A stretch of 64,000 nt of DNA from contig NZ_LJRO01000024.1 in NCBI RefSeq assembly GCF_001401155.1, positions 64,499 to 128,498 on the forward strand. Reading direction: 5' to 3'. Made by a program: the position numbers and the translations under genes. Below the pieces are notes generated by a model that made no database searches, was not told where the DNA came from, and saw nothing but the letters and a program-made list of their open reading frames with translations. Within the stretch, counting starts at the first letter, position 1; every line of letters starts with the position of its first letter. This DNA is from Pseudomonas tremae (lineage in GTDB: Bacteria; Pseudomonadota; Gammaproteobacteria; Pseudomonadales; Pseudomonadaceae). Positions 1 to 11,703 of this stretch are shown piece by piece.

Positions 1-49
1 AAAGGCAGGGGGTAACGGCGGGGGACGATGACACGGTCTGTAATGAAAA

Positions 50-74
50 CGGCCTTGCTGGTTGAGCAAGGCCG
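50..74. terminator. Stem-loop near the left edge
   Basis: Ten-base perfect arms (CGGCCTTGCT / AGCAAGGCCG) enclose a 5-base loop. A short T run follows the stem only when read on the minus strand. It probably ends transcription from a gene outside the window on the left, but which strand it serves is unclear. Confidence 0.45.
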
Positions 75-170
75 CTGCCTATGACTTCTCAGTGGGTACC
101 TGACCAGTAATTTCCAAGAAGTCACTTCATGGCAGAGGTAAAGGTATAAGCATATTTGCGTGGGGTCAAT

Positions 171-203
171 TGCGATTATCGGCCACCTGTTCGATAATCG
201 CAC
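171..203. promoter_or_regulatory. Probable PcaR operator upstream of pcaR
   Basis: An inverted repeat with 11-base arms, TGCGATTATCG (171-181) and CGATAATCGCA (192-202), is separated by 10 bases. The right arm lies inside GTTCGATAATCGCAC (189-203), which to my recollection is the 15-base PcaR box described for P. putida. Its place about 85 bases before the pcaR start suggests autoregulation. The match is from memory, not from a search. Confidence 0.7.
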
Positions 204-286
204 AATCTGATAGGTGCTTAACGGCGCAAAACGATCTGAATCCTTTGTTTTACAAGGCCTGAACACGCGTTAAAGAGGGTGCGACA

Positions 287-1129
287 ATGAACGACGAACT
301 GCGTAATTCTTTTGCCTCATTGGCGCCACCCATCGTGGCGTCGCCTGCCAAGCGTATTCAGGCCCTGACCGGTGATCCGGACTTCATGACCTCGCTGGCG
401 CGCGGTCTTGCCGTTATCCATGCCTTTCAGGAGCGCAAGCGACACCTGACCATCGCACAGATCAGCCACCGCACAGAGATCCCCCGTGCGGCAGTGCGGC
501 GCTGTCTGCATACGTTGATCAAGCTGGGGTACGCGACCACCGACGGGCGCACGTATTCGCTGTTGCCCAAGGTCCTGACCCTCGGTCACGCTTATCTGTC
601 ATCGACACCGCTGGCGACTTCTTCGCAGCCTTATCTGGACCGCATGAGCGATCAACTGCACGAGGCCTGCAACATGGCCACGCTGGAAGGCGACGACATC
701 CTTTATATAGCCCGATCCGCGACCACTCAGCGTCTGATTTCGGTCGACCTTTCCGTCGGCGGTCGTCTTCCTGCCTATTGCACGTCAATGGGGCGGATAC
801 TTTTGGCCGCGCTAGACGATGTGTCATTGCACGAATACCTGGACCACGTCGATCTACAGCCCAAGACCAGCCGCACCATTCGCACGCCGGAAGCGTTGCT
901 CGAATGCCTGCAATTGGTTCGTCAGCAAGGCTGGTGTATTGTCGATCAGGAACTTGAGCAAGGGCTGCGCTCTATTGCCGTCCCGGTCTATGATGCATCG
1001 GGCCAGGTGCTGGCGGCCCTGAATGTCAGCACCAGCGCAGGGCGCGTGGCGCGAAGTGAGCTGGAGCAGCGCTTTTTGCCGATCATGCTCGACGCCAGCC
1101 GCGACCTGAGCACCCAGCTGTTTACCTGA
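287..1129 (+). CDS. pcaR: IclR-family regulator of beta-ketoadipate genes (PcaR)
   Basis: A 280-residue IclR-family protein. An N-terminal winged helix-turn-helix (about residues 30-95, containing LTIAQISHRTEIPRAAVRR) is followed by the IclR effector-binding domain (about 110-275, with YCTSMGRILLAAL and a C-terminal GLRSIAVPVYDASG block). PcaR proteins activate pca genes in response to beta-ketoadipate. The next genes, in the same direction, encode the last two steps of that pathway plus a permease, which supports the assignment over other IclR members such as PcaU or PobR. The ATG at 287 follows a GAGGG ribosome site. A PcaR-box-like inverted repeat lies upstream. Confidence 0.9.
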   Translation: MNDELRNSFASLAPPIVASPAKRIQALTGDPDFMTSLARGLAVIHAFQERKRHLTIAQISHRTEIPRAAVRRCLHTLIKLGYATTDGRTYSLLPKVLTLGHAYLSSTPLATSSQPYLDRMSDQLHEACNMATLEGDDILYIARSATTQRLISVDLSVGGRLPAYCTSMGRILLAALDDVSLHEYLDHVDLQPKTSRTIRTPEALLECLQLVRQQGWCIVDQELEQGLRSIAVPVYDASGQVLAALNVSTSAGRVARSELEQRFLPIMLDASRDLSTQLFT

Positions 1130-1161
1130 TTGAGCAAGTCGGGGCCGTCACAAGTGAATTT

Positions 1162-1194
1162 GTTCGGTTACCGAACGGTTAGTCGATTATCGGA
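1162..1194. promoter_or_regulatory. Candidate PcaR/IclR site in the pcaI promoter
   Basis: The 159-base gap between pcaR and pcaI holds a perfect palindrome, GTTCGGTTACCGAAC (1162-1176). Seven bases further on is TCGATTATCGGA (1183-1194), which shares the CGATTATCG core with the site upstream of pcaR. Two adjacent sites before pcaI would fit activation by PcaR. Confidence 0.5.
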
Positions 1195-1288
1195 TTGTTT
1201 GCCCCGTTGCTCAGGCATAACCTCATTTTCATTCCGGCGCAGGTTTCCGCGCTGATCATTGAACGTGATGTTGGGTTCGGAGCACCTC

Positions 1289-2146
1289 ATGGCAGATATT
1301 CTTTCTCTACGCGATGCGGTGAAGCAACTGGTCAACGATGGCGACACCGTTGCGCTTGAAGGCTTCACCCATTTGATCCCTACAGCCGCTGGTCATGAAA
1401 TCATTCGTCAGGGCAAAAAAGACCTGACGCTGGTCCGCATGACGCCTGACCTCATCTACGACCAGTTGATCGGCGCAGGGTGTGCGAAACGGCTGATTTT
1501 CTCGTGGGGTGGCAACCCTGGCGTCGGTTCTCTGCATCGCCTGCGCGACGCAGTCGAAAAACAGTGGCCACGAGCGATGGAAATCGAAGAGCACAGCCAT
1601 GCCGACCTCGCCAATGCTTATGTCGCCGGAGCCTCGGGCCTGCCGTTTGCCGTACTGCGCGCCTACGCGGGTTCCGATCTGCCCAAGGTCAACCCGCTGA
1701 TCAAGACCGTTACCTGCCCGTTCACCGGAGAAGTGCTGGCCGCAGTGCCTTCTGTGCGCCCCGACGTGACAGTGATTCACGCGCAGAAGGCCGACCGCAA
1801 GGGCAACGTTCTGCTGTGGGGCATTCTGGGCGCGCAGAAAGAAGCCGCCCTGGCAGCCAAGCGCTGCATCGTGACGGTGGAGGAGATCGTCGATGACCTC
1901 AAGGCGCCGATGAATTCCTGCGTGCTTCCGACGTGGGCACTGAGTGCGGTCTGCCTGGTGCCTGGCGGTGCTCATCCGTCATATGCACATGGCTACTACG
2001 AGCGTGATAACCCGTTCTATCAAGCCTGGGACCCGATTGCCCGCGATCGGGAAAGCTTTACGGCGTGGATCGACGAATACATCCATGGCACAGCAGATTT
2101 CAGCGAATTCCAGAGCAAGCTGGCTCGCGCTTCGGAGGCCAAATAA
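1289..2146 (+). CDS. pcaI: 3-oxoadipate CoA-transferase, subunit A (CatI-type)
   Basis: A 285-residue family I CoA-transferase alpha subunit. With PcaJ it moves CoA from succinyl-CoA to beta-ketoadipate in the cytoplasm. The N-terminus (DTVALEGFTHLIPTAAGHE) and the internal GGNPGVGSLHRLRDAVE stretch resemble the longer glutaconate-CoA-transferase-like CatI proteins, not the roughly 230-residue P. putida PcaI. The ATG at 1289 is chosen because GGAG sits six bases upstream; an in-frame ATG at 1259 lacks a good site. The stop overlaps the pcaJ start by one base (TAATG). Confidence 0.88.
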   Translation: MADILSLRDAVKQLVNDGDTVALEGFTHLIPTAAGHEIIRQGKKDLTLVRMTPDLIYDQLIGAGCAKRLIFSWGGNPGVGSLHRLRDAVEKQWPRAMEIEEHSHADLANAYVAGASGLPFAVLRAYAGSDLPKVNPLIKTVTCPFTGEVLAAVPSVRPDVTVIHAQKADRKGNVLLWGILGAQKEAALAAKRCIVTVEEIVDDLKAPMNSCVLPTWALSAVCLVPGGAHPSYAHGYYERDNPFYQAWDPIARDRESFTAWIDEYIHGTADFSEFQSKLARASEAK

Positions 2147-2924
2147 TGACGTACTCCACCAGTGAAATGATGACCGTCGCTGCCGCGCGGCGTTTGCGCA
2201 ACGGCTCGGTATGCTTTGTCGGCATCGGATTGCCCTCCAAGGCTGCGAACCTGGCACGGCTTACGTCTTCGCCCGATGTGGTGCTGATTTACGAGTCAGG
2301 CCCGATTGGTGCCAAACCCACGGTATTGCCCCTGTCTATCGGTGACGGCGAACTGGCGGAAACCGCCGATACAGTTGTTTCCACCAGTGAAATTTTCCGC
2401 TATTGGCTGCAGGGCGGCCGGGTTGATGTGGGTTTTCTGGGCGCCGCGCAGGTTGACCGTTTTGGCAACATCAACACCACCGTGGTTGGCGACTACCACC
2501 ATCCTAAGGTGCGCCTGCCGGGCGCTGGTGGCGCGCCCGAAATTGCGGGGTCTGCAAAGTCGGTGTTGATCATTCTGAAACAGTCGGCACGCTCGTTCGT
2601 CGACAAGCTGGACTTCATTACATCGGTCGGCCACGGCGAAGGCGGCGACTCACGCAAGCGTCTCGGCCTGCCGGGTGCAGGTCCAGTGGGCATTATCACC
2701 GACCTGTGCATCATGGAGCCGGAGGCCGGCAGCAACGAGTTCATCGTGACAACGCTGCACCCTGGCGTGAGCCGCGAGCAGGTCGTTGCGGCTACGGGCT
2801 GGGAAATCCGCTTTGCGGAGAACGTGGTTGTGTCCGAAGAGCCCACTGATGTCGAGCTGACGGCGTTGCGTGATCTTGAGGCCCGTACCGCCGCAGCCCA
2901 TGGCCAGGTTGCAGGAGAAGCGTG

Positions 2925-2925
<1 letters not shown>
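2146..2925 (+). CDS. pcaJ: 3-oxoadipate CoA-transferase, subunit B (CatJ-type)
   Basis: A 259-residue family I CoA-transferase beta subunit, partner of the preceding gene. Family features include [16 protein letters not shown] near the N-terminus and the [10 protein letters not shown] segment, which carries the Glu expected to be the catalytic carboxylate. ATG 2146 overlaps the pcaI stop by one base. The stop in turn overlaps the pcaF ATG by one base, so the three genes are tightly translationally coupled. Confidence 0.88.
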
Positions 2926-4124
<1,199 letters not shown>

Positions 4125-4152
4125 ACTCTTCCACCTCAAACTCTTTGTGCAG

Positions 4153-4206
4153 CAACCCGGTTCATCTTTCTGTCTCCACGAAAAGACAGGTAGATAATCC
4201 GGGTTG
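4153..4206. repeat. Long imperfect hairpin between pcaF and pcaT
   Basis: Outer arms CAACCCGG (4153-4160) and CCGGGTTG (4199-4206) enclose nested pairs ATCT/AGAT and CTGTCT/AGACAG around a short loop. There is no T run after it, so a factor-independent terminator is unlikely. An RNA-processing or mRNA-stability element separating pcaIJF from pcaT is possible. Confidence 0.5.
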
Positions 4207-4315
4207 TTGCGCGTTTACGTGTCCGTTGACGGCCGAAGCAGCCTGAGTGATTGTGCTTGGTCATAGACGGTGTTACAGGTTGTTTCTTACGGACAGTCTT
4301 GCTGAGGGGGAAATA

Positions 4316-5617
4316 ATGACGACAACATCAAAAACACCGCATTACACAGGCGAGGAGCGAAGCAAAAGAATCTTTGCGATTGTCGGGGCGTCTTCGGGGA
4401 ATCTTGTCGAGTGGTTCGACTTTTATATCTATGCCTTCTGCGCCATCTACTTTGCACCTGCTTTCTTTCCATCCGATGATCCGACCGTTCAGTTGCTCAA
4501 CACCGCAGGTGTGTTTGCAGCGGGCTTTCTGATGCGGCCGATTGGTGGCTGGCTGTTTGGCCGTGTGGCTGACAAACATGGCCGCAAGAACTCGATGCTG
4601 ATTTCGGTCACCATGATGTGCGCAGGCTCCTTGATCATCGCGTGTCTGCCGACTTACGCCTCGATTGGTGCCTGGGCGCCGGCACTATTGCTGATGGCGC
4701 GCCTGCTTCAAGGTTTGTCGGTGGGCGGCGAATATGGCACTACCGCAACCTACATGAGTGAAGTGGCGCTGCGTGGCCAGCGCGGCTTCTATGCGTCGTT
4801 TCAGTACGTGACGCTGATCGGCGGCCAGTTGCTGGCGGTGCTGACGGTGGTGATTCTGCAGCAGTTTCTCAGCACTGAAGAATTGCGGGCCTATGGCTGG
4901 CGCATCCCGTTCGTGATCGGCGCGGCGGCCGCAGTGATCGCCTTGCTGCTGCGTCGCACGCTCAATGAGACCACTACCGCCGAAAGCCGCCAGGACAAGG
5001 AGGCGGGCAGTATCGTCGCGCTCTTCAAGAACCACGCTGCTGCTTTTATCACGGTGCTGGGCTACACCGCCGGTGGCTCGCTGATTTTCTACACGTTCAC
5101 CACGTACATGCAGAAATATCTGGTGAACACCGGCGGTATGGAAGCCAAGACTGCCAGCTACATCATGACCGGAGCACTGTTTCTTTACATGTGCATGCAG
5201 CCCTTCTTCGGCATGCTCGCGGACCGTATCGGTCGTCGCAATTCGATGTTGCTGTTTGGTGCGTTGGGCACGCTGTGTACGGTGCCGATCCTGATGACCC
5301 TGAAAACCACCACCAACCCGTTCATTGCCTTCATGCTGATTACCCTGGCGTTGGCGATTGTCAGCTTTTACACCTCTATCAGTGGCCTGGTTAAAGCGGA
5401 GATGTTTCCACCGCAGGTGCGTGCGTTGGGTGTGGGCCTGGCGTACGCAGTGGCCAACGCCATGTTCGGCGGCTCGGCGGAGTGGGTGGCATTGAAGCTC
5501 AAGAGCGCCGGGATGGAAAACAGCTTCTACTGGTATGTGACGGCGATGATGGCGATAGCGTTTCTGTTCAGCCTGCGGCTGCCGAAAGAGCCGAAGTACC
5601 TGCACCAGGATCATTGA
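4316..5617 (+). CDS. pcaT: MHS-family MFS transporter, probable beta-ketoadipate/dicarboxylate permease (PcaT)
   Basis: A 433-residue major facilitator protein of the metabolite:H+ symporter family with about 12 membrane segments. Typical motifs are [14 protein letters not shown] at the start of TM1, [19 protein letters not shown] (loop 2-3) and [18 protein letters not shown]. Its place directly after pcaF matches pcaT of P. putida. ATG 4316 is preferred because GAGGGGG precedes it; an upstream in-frame start at 4247 would add 23 residues unlike the family. A related protein, KgtP-like, is encoded at 17690-19015. Substrate assignment rests on context. Confidence 0.82.
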   Translation: MTTTSKTPHYTGEERSKRIFAIVGASSGNLVEWFDFYIYAFCAIYFAPAFFPSDDPTVQLLNTAGVFAAGFLMRPIGGWLFGRVADKHGRKNSMLISVTMMCAGSLIIACLPTYASIGAWAPALLLMARLLQGLSVGGEYGTTATYMSEVALRGQRGFYASFQYVTLIGGQLLAVLTVVILQQFLSTEELRAYGWRIPFVIGAAAAVIALLLRRTLNETTTAESRQDKEAGSIVALFKNHAAAFITVLGYTAGGSLIFYTFTTYMQKYLVNTGGMEAKTASYIMTGALFLYMCMQPFFGMLADRIGRRNSMLLFGALGTLCTVPILMTLKTTTNPFIAFMLITLALAIVSFYTSISGLVKAEMFPPQVRALGVGLAYAVANAMFGGSAEWVALKLKSAGMENSFYWYVTAMMAIAFLFSLRLPKEPKYLHQDH

Positions 5618-5637
5618 TCGCACAGTTCTACCGGCAT

Positions 5638-5668
5638 AAAAAACCCACCTGATCAGGTGGGTTTTTTA
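5638..5668. terminator. Bidirectional terminator between pcaT and oprM
   Basis: A perfect palindrome with core AACCCACCTGATCAGGTGGG (5642 onward) is flanked by A6 on one side and T6 on the other. It can act as an intrinsic terminator for the convergent pcaT (+) and mexAB-oprM (-) transcripts. Confidence 0.93.
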
Positions 5669-5692
5669 TGCGCTGCAATCAGAACACTGCCA

Positions 5693-7153
5693 TTAGAACA
5701 GCTGCACCGAAGGTTTCTCTTTAGAGATGGTTTCGGTCTGGCCGGTCCTCTCGTACCAACCGCCGCCGAGGGCCTTGTACAGGTTGACCTCGCTGGTCAG
5801 CTGCGACAGACGATCGGTGATCAGCGTTTGTTGCGCGCTGAACAACGAGCGCTGGGCGTCGAGGAAAGTCAGGTTGCTGTCGATGCCAATGCGGTAGCGG
5901 CGTTCGGCCAGACGGTAGTAGTCCTGGTTGGCCGCGACATAGTCACGCTGCGCCTGGAGCTGTTCGTCGTAGGTCTTGCGCGAAGCCAGGCCGTCGGAGA
6001 CTTCCTGGAAGGCGGTCTGAATCGCCTTCTCGTAGTTGGCGACACTGATTTCCTTCTGGATTTTCGAGTAGTCCAGACTGGCGCGCAGGTTGCCGGCGTT
6101 GAAGATCGGGATGTTGATGCTCGGCTGGAACAGCCATGCTCCAGAGCCTCCTTTGAACAGACCGGACAGTTCCGAGCTGCTGGTGCCAGCACTGGCCGTC
6201 AGGCTGATGCTCGGGAAGAACGCTGCACGTGCCGCGCCAATGTTGGCGTTGGCGGCCTTGAGCGTGTGCTCGGCTTGCAGAATGTCTGGACGGCGCTGCA
6301 ACAAATCTGACGGCAGGCCTGCCGGCATTTCGGTCAGCATGTCGGAGTCCAGCAGATGGCTGGCTGGCAGGTTGTCGGGCAGGTTGGTGCCAAGCAGCAT
6401 CACCAGACTGTTCTGATCCTGAGCGACCAGACGCTGGTACTGGGCCAGTTTGGCGCGCGCACTTTCGACAGCGGTACGCGACTGGCTCAGGTCCAGCGCC
6501 GAAGAAACACCGACTTCATTGCTGCGCGAAGTCAGGCGGAAGCTTTCTTCGTAGGTCTTGAGGGTGTCTTGCGTCAGCTTGAGCAGTTCCTTGTCGGCCT
6601 GCCAGGTCATGTAGGCATTGGCCACGTTGGCCACCAGGCTGATCTGGGTGCTGCGACGCGCTTCTTCACTGGAAAAGTAGGTTTCCAGTGCTTGTTCGCT
6701 GAGGCTGCGCACCCGACCGAACAGGTCCAGCTCGTAGGCACTGACGCCCAGCGTTGCCGAATAGCTGCTGTTGATGCCGGCCTGGCCGGTCTGCGACTGG
6801 TCCGCAGGCACGCGCTGACGGCTGCCGCTGCCGGTGGCCGATACAGCCGGGAACAAGTCCGAACGCTGGATGCGGTACTGGGCGCGGTAGGCGTCGATAT
6901 TCAGCGCCGCAACCCGAAGGTCACGGTTGTTGAGCAACGCGGTCTGGATCAGCTGTTGCAGGGCCGGATCATTGAAGAAGTGGCGCCAGCCTTGCTCCGC
7001 GGCGGCCATCTTGGCCCCCTCTGCCGGCGAGTACGCCGGGCCTTGTGGATACTGTGCGGCGACCGGGGCTTCCGGCTGCTTGTAATCGGGGATCAAAGAG
7101 CAGCCGCCGAGAATGAACGCGGTAACTGCAAGAGAGATCAATGACTTGCTCAT
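5693..7153 (-). CDS. oprM: Outer-membrane efflux channel lipoprotein OprM
   Basis: A 486-residue outer-membrane factor of RND pumps, TolC family. The N-terminal signal ends in a lipobox ([12 protein letters not shown]), so the mature protein is lipidated. Two outer-membrane efflux repeats follow, with the typical [10 protein letters not shown] and [17 protein letters not shown] segments. It forms the trimeric exit duct for MexAB. ATG 7153 overlaps the mexB stop by four bases (ATGA), which fixes the start; the open frame upstream to 7393 lies inside mexB. Confidence 0.95.
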   Translation of the reverse strand: MSKSLISLAVTAFILGGCSLIPDYKQPEAPVAAQYPQGPAYSPAEGAKMAAAEQGWRHFFNDPALQQLIQTALLNNRDLRVAALNIDAYRAQYRIQRSDLFPAVSATGSGSRQRVPADQSQTGQAGINSSYSATLGVSAYELDLFGRVRSLSEQALETYFSSEEARRSTQISLVANVANAYMTWQADKELLKLTQDTLKTYEESFRLTSRSNEVGVSSALDLSQSRTAVESARAKLAQYQRLVAQDQNSLVMLLGTNLPDNLPASHLLDSDMLTEMPAGLPSDLLQRRPDILQAEHTLKAANANIGAARAAFFPSISLTASAGTSSSELSGLFKGGSGAWLFQPSINIPIFNAGNLRASLDYSKIQKEISVANYEKAIQTAFQEVSDGLASRKTYDEQLQAQRDYVAANQDYYRLAERRYRIGIDSNLTFLDAQRSLFSAQQTLITDRLSQLTSEVNLYKALGGGWYERTGQTETISKEKPSVQLF

Positions 7154-10100
7154 TGGCCAGCCTCGTCGTGTGAAGTATGTTTCTGCTTGCTCTTGAACAG
7201 CCCTGAAATCGATACGAAGAACAGGGGCACCCAGAAGATCGCCAGAATAACTGCCGTGATCATACCGCCAATTACGCCTGTACCGATCGAATGCTGACTG
7301 CCCGAACCTGCGCCCGAGGAAATCGCCAGCGGTACAACGCCGAGGATGAACGCCATCGACGTCATGATGATCGGGCGCAAGCGCATGCGGCACGCTTCGA
7401 TCGCTGAATCGGTAAGGCTCTTGCCCTGTTCGTGCAGCTCTTTGGCGAACTCGACGATCAGAATGGCGTTCTTCGCGGCCAGACCTACCGTTACCAGCAG
7501 CCCGACCTGGAAGAACACGTCATTGGACAGCCCACGCAGGCTGGTTGCCATCAGCGCACCGATGACACCCAGCGGCACCACGAGGATGACCGCGATCGGG
7601 ATCGACCAGCTTTCATACAGCGCCGCCAGACACAGGAACACGACCAGCAACGACAGCGCATAAAGGGCAGGGGCCTGGGAACCGGACAAGCGCTCCTCGT
7701 AGGACAGACCGGTCCAGGAGATGCCGATACCTTGCGGCAGTTTCTTGGCCAGGGCCTCGACTTCAGCCATTGCATCGCCGCTGCTGTAGCCCGGTGCCGG
7801 TGTGCCCAGGATTTCCTCTGCCGCTACGCCGTTGTAGCGCGACAGTTTTGGCGAGCCGTAGGACCATTTGCCGCTGGCAAAGGCCGAGAACGGCACCATT
7901 TCCCCCGAGCTGTTGCGCACGTACCATTTTTTCAGGTCTTCAGGCTTCATGCGGGCACCTGCGTCGCCCTGGATGTATACCTTCTTGACGCGGCCACGGT
8001 CGATGAAGTCGTTGACGTAGCTGCCGCCCAAGGCGATGGACAACGTGTTGTTGATGTCCGACAGCGTGATGCCCTGAGCGCTGGCGCGTTCGTCGTCAAT
8101 GATCAACTGATACTGCGGCTCGTCATTCAGCCCGTTCGGACGCACGCCTGCCAGGATCTTGCTCTGTGCGGCCATGCCGAGGAACTGGTTACGTGCCTGC
8201 ATCAGTTTCTCGTGACCAACGCCGCCCTGGTCTTGCAGGTAAACGTCGAAGCCAGTTGCGTTACCCAGTTCCAAAACAGAAGGCGGCACGATGGCGAACA
8301 CCATCGCATCGCGCAGGCTGAAGAAGTAGCCCTGAGCACGTTTGGCCAGTTCGAATACGCTGTTTTCCGAAGTGCGTTCTTCCCACGGCTTGAGCATCAC
8401 GAATGCAATCGCCGAGCTTTGACCGCGACCCGCGAAGTTGAAGCCGTTTACCGAGAACACCGACTTGACTGCGCCACTCTCCTTGGTCAACAGGTATTCA
8501 CGCATGTTGTCGATGACTTCCTGCGTACGCTCGGTCGAGGAGCCTGCCGGGGTCTGGATCTGGGCGAAAATAACGCCCTGGTCTTCTTCCGGAAGGAATG
8601 CCGCGGGAATGCGCATGAACATGAAGACCATGCCGGCGCAGATCAGGACGTAGCCCAGGTAGGCTGGCCACTTGTGCTTGAGCATGTTGCCGACGCCGCG
8701 CTCGTAACTGAGAACGCTGCGGTCGAAGGTGCGGTTGAACCAGCCGAAGAAGCCGCGCTTGGGCTGGCCATGCGTCTTCTCGTCGATGGGTTTGAGCATC
8801 GTGGCGCACAGCGCCGGGGTGAAAATCAGCGCCACGACGACCGACAGGGCCATGGCCGAGACGATGGTGATCGAGAACTGTTTGTAGATCACGCCAGTAG
8901 AGCCGCCGAAGAACGCCATGGGCAGCAGAACCGCCGAAAGTACCAGCGCAATACCTACCAATGCACCCTGGATCTGCGTCATGGATTTGATCGTGGCGTC
9001 GCGCGGGGAGAGCTTTTCCTCCTCCATGACCCGCTCGACGTTTTCTACCACCACAATCGCATCGTCCACCAGCAAGCCGATGGCCAGCACCATACCGAAC
9101 ATGGTCAGGGTGTTGATGGTGAAGCCGAAGGCCGCAAGGATGCCGAACGTACCCAGCAACACCACCGGCACTGTCATGGTCGTGATGATCGTGGCGCGGA
9201 AGTTCTGCAGGAACAGGTACATCACCAGGAACACCAGCACGATCGCTTCGATCAGGGTGTGAACCACACCGTTGATCGATTCGCTCACCACTGGCGTGGT
9301 GTCATACGGGTAGACGACTTTCATGCCCGGCGGGAAAAACGGCTCCAGCGATGAAACGGTCGCGCGGATGGCCTTGGCAGTGTCCAGCGCGTTGGCGCCA
9401 GTGGCCAGTTTGATCGCCAGACCGGAAGCCGGTTTGCCGTCGAACTGTGAGTCTGTGCTGTAGTTCTCTGCACCCAGGCCGACCGTGGCGACGTCTTTCA
9501 GGCGAACCTGCGAGCCGTCGGTATTGACCTTGAGGAAGATGTTGCCGAACTGTTCGGCTGTCTGCAGACGGGTCTTGCCGATGATCGTGGCGTTCAGTTG
9601 CTGACCGCTGATCGCTGGCAGGCCGCCCAACTGACCCGAGGACACCTGGACGTTCTGCGCGGTAATCGCGTTTTTCACGTCCACCGGGGTCAACTGAAAG
9701 TTGTTCAGCTTGGCCGGGTCCAGCCAGATACGCATGGCGTACTGCGAACCGAACACCTGGAAGTCGCCCACACCGGAGGTCCGGGAGATCGGGTCCTGCA
9801 TGTTCGACACGATGTAGTTGGCCAGGTCTTCCTTGCCCATGCTGCCGTCTTCCGACACCAGACCGATCACCATCAGGAAGTTCTTGACCGCCTTGGTGAC
9901 GCGGATGCCCTGTTGCTGCACTTCTTGCGGCAGCAGCGGGGTGGCCAGGTTGAGCTTGTTCTGCACCTGCACCTGCGCCGTATCAGGGTTGGTACCCTGA
10001 TTGAAGGTCGCGGTGATGGTCATGCTGCCGTCGGAGTTACTCTCCGAACTCACATAACGCAGGTTGTCGATACCGTTGAGCTGCTGCTCGATGACCTGCA

Positions 10101-10284
10101 CCACGGTGTCCTGCACGGTCTGTGCAGAAGCACCTGGGTAGGTCACCTGAATGCCGATGGCCGGCGGTGCAATGCTCGGGTACTGGTTGATAGGCAGGCT
10201 GGAAATCGACAGCGCGCCGACCAGCATGATCACGAGGGCAATAACCCAGGCAAAAATGGGTCGATCAATAAAAAATTTCGACAT
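7150..10284 (-). CDS. mexB: RND multidrug efflux transporter MexB
   Basis: A 1044-residue inner-membrane proton/drug antiporter of the HAE1 family, the usual length. The N-terminus [20 protein letters not shown] is TM1. The essential proton-relay aspartates are in [18 protein letters not shown] (TM4) and the lysine in [18 protein letters not shown] (TM10). Two large periplasmic loops bind substrates. It starts 3 bases after the mexA stop and overlaps oprM by 4 bases, so the three genes form one operon. It exports antibiotics, plant phenolics and detergents. Confidence 0.97.
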   Translation of the reverse strand: MSKFFIDRPIFAWVIALVIMLVGALSISSLPINQYPSIAPPAIGIQVTYPGASAQTVQDTVVQVIEQQLNGIDNLRYVSSESNSDGSMTITATFNQGTNPDTAQVQVQNKLNLATPLLPQEVQQQGIRVTKAVKNFLMVIGLVSEDGSMGKEDLANYIVSNMQDPISRTSGVGDFQVFGSQYAMRIWLDPAKLNNFQLTPVDVKNAITAQNVQVSSGQLGGLPAISGQQLNATIIGKTRLQTAEQFGNIFLKVNTDGSQVRLKDVATVGLGAENYSTDSQFDGKPASGLAIKLATGANALDTAKAIRATVSSLEPFFPPGMKVVYPYDTTPVVSESINGVVHTLIEAIVLVFLVMYLFLQNFRATIITTMTVPVVLLGTFGILAAFGFTINTLTMFGMVLAIGLLVDDAIVVVENVERVMEEEKLSPRDATIKSMTQIQGALVGIALVLSAVLLPMAFFGGSTGVIYKQFSITIVSAMALSVVVALIFTPALCATMLKPIDEKTHGQPKRGFFGWFNRTFDRSVLSYERGVGNMLKHKWPAYLGYVLICAGMVFMFMRIPAAFLPEEDQGVIFAQIQTPAGSSTERTQEVIDNMREYLLTKESGAVKSVFSVNGFNFAGRGQSSAIAFVMLKPWEERTSENSVFELAKRAQGYFFSLRDAMVFAIVPPSVLELGNATGFDVYLQDQGGVGHEKLMQARNQFLGMAAQSKILAGVRPNGLNDEPQYQLIIDDERASAQGITLSDINNTLSIALGGSYVNDFIDRGRVKKVYIQGDAGARMKPEDLKKWYVRNSSGEMVPFSAFASGKWSYGSPKLSRYNGVAAEEILGTPAPGYSSGDAMAEVEALAKKLPQGIGISWTGLSYEERLSGSQAPALYALSLLVVFLCLAALYESWSIPIAVILVVPLGVIGALMATSLRGLSNDVFFQVGLLVTVGLAAKNAILIVEFAKELHEQGKSLTDSAIEACRMRLRPIIMTSMAFILGVVPLAISSGAGSGSQHSIGTGVIGGMITAVILAIFWVPLFFVSISGLFKSKQKHTSHDEAGQ

Positions 10285-10287
10285 GGG

Positions 10288-11448
10288 TTACTCCCCTTTG
10301 CTGCCTGCGGCTTTATCAGTGGCCGGGGCAGGCGCCGGGTTTGCTCCTTTAACGTTGGTCGCTTCGGCGACTTTCACTTCTGCACCTGGTTTGACGTATT
10401 GCAGGCCTTCGGTGATGACACGATCACCTTCTTTCAGACCGTCTTCGATCAGCCAGTCGCTGCCCACCGTGCGGTTGGCTACCAGCGTGCGCAATTCAAC
10501 CTTGTTGTCCTGGTTGACCACCATCGCGGTCGGCGTGCCTTTGAGGTCGCGTGTGACACCTTGTTGAGGGGCCAGGATGGCTTTCGAATTGACGCCGGCC
10601 TGCAGTTGCGCGTGAACGAACATGCCTGGCAGCAGGCGGTGTTCCGGGTTCGGGAATACGGCACGCAAGGTGACGGAGCCGGTGGTCTGGTCTACCGACA
10701 CTTCGGAGAACTCCAGCTTGCCTTCCTGGGCATAGGCGCTGTTGTCTTCCAGGGTCAGCTTGACCTTGGCGGCGTTGTCGCCTGACTTCTGCAATTTGCC
10801 GCTGTCCAGGTCGTTGCGCAGCTTGAGCATGTCGGAAGATGACTGCACCACGTCCACGTAGATGGGATCGAGCTGCTGAATGGTCGCCATTGCGTCAGTC
10901 TGGGCGCTGCTCACCAGAGCACCTTCGGTGACGGCAGAGCGGCCAATCCGGCCGGAAATCGGCGCGAGTACCTTGGTGTAGCGCAGGTTTATCTGAGCGG
11001 TCTGCAGGGCGGCCTGAGCTTCCTGGGTCGAGGCCAGAGCGGTGTCGTACTCCTGACGACTGACCGCTTGCTCGCTGACCAGTTGCTTGTAGCGATCAGA
11101 CATCGACTTGGCGGACTGCAAGGTGGCCTTGGCACTGTTGGCATTGGCCTCATAGACAGCCGGATCGATCTGATACAGCTGCTGACCTGCCTTGACGTCG
11201 CCGCCCTCGGTGAACAGGCGCTTGAGAATGATGCCATTCACCTGAGGACGAACCTCGGCTACACGGAATGCAGTGGTCCTGCCCGGAAGTTCGGTGGTCA
11301 GGGTGTAAGGCTGAGCTTTGATGGTAACGACGCCGACCTGAGGGGTTTGCGCAGGCGGGGCGGCCTGTTCCTTCTTGCTACAGCCACTGAGCAGTGTTGC
11401 CAGGGCGACGGCAGTGACCAGAACGGTAACAGCTGGCTTGAATTGCAT
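10288..11448 (-). CDS. mexA: RND efflux periplasmic adaptor MexA
   Basis: A 386-residue membrane-fusion lipoprotein. The signal peptide ends in a lipobox (LLSGCSKKEQ). The lipoyl/barrel-sandwich halves and alpha-hairpin (about residues 60-215, with VRPQVNGIILKRLFTEGG and APISGRIGRSAVTEGALV) and a beta-barrel domain follow. The C-terminal tail is rich in Ala and Pro. It bridges MexB and OprM in the periplasm. It is the first gene of the operon, with its promoter in the gap shared with the divergent TetR regulator. Confidence 0.96.
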   Translation of the reverse strand: MQFKPAVTVLVTAVALATLLSGCSKKEQAAPPAQTPQVGVVTIKAQPYTLTTELPGRTTAFRVAEVRPQVNGIILKRLFTEGGDVKAGQQLYQIDPAVYEANANSAKATLQSAKSMSDRYKQLVSEQAVSRQEYDTALASTQEAQAALQTAQINLRYTKVLAPISGRIGRSAVTEGALVSSAQTDAMATIQQLDPIYVDVVQSSSDMLKLRNDLDSGKLQKSGDNAAKVKLTLEDNSAYAQEGKLEFSEVSVDQTTGSVTLRAVFPNPEHRLLPGMFVHAQLQAGVNSKAILAPQQGVTRDLKGTPTAMVVNQDNKVELRTLVANRTVGSDWLIEDGLKEGDRVITEGLQYVKPGAEVKVAEATNVKGANPAPAPATDKAAGSKGE

Positions 11449-11528
11449 GAAGATCCTCGGGGCAGGAGCCTGTTATCTCAACAGTACGTTGAAGTGTAAA
11501 AAAATATTTCGGCTAGATAAGTAGCATG

Positions 11529-11564
11529 CTAAGGAATATACTTACATTCGCGGTTGTTTGTAAA
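11529..11564. promoter_or_regulatory. TtgR/PmeR-type operator between mexA and its repressor
   Basis: The stretch contains CTAAGGAATATACTTACATT followed by CGCGGTTGTTTGTAAA. As I remember the P. putida TtgR operator, this differs only at one or two central bases. It lies between the divergent mexA and tetR-family genes, about 80 bases before mexA, where a repressor could control both. The similarity is recalled, not computed. Confidence 0.8.
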
Positions 11565-11703
11565 CACCCGCGATGCGCATTTGGCCACTCTCCAGTGTGC
11601 CGATAGCCGATTCGGGACAAGGCGAGACAAATGCCGCCCGGTTATGTATCCAGGTACTCGTCCAGACAGGTGCCTGAGGTGAATTTCTTGAGGTTTTATT
11701 GCC

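Noticed and set aside
7432..9354. 640-codon open frame on the plus strand
   Set aside because: It lies antisense to mexB; high-GC codon structure leaves the opposite strand open. No domain is recognisable.
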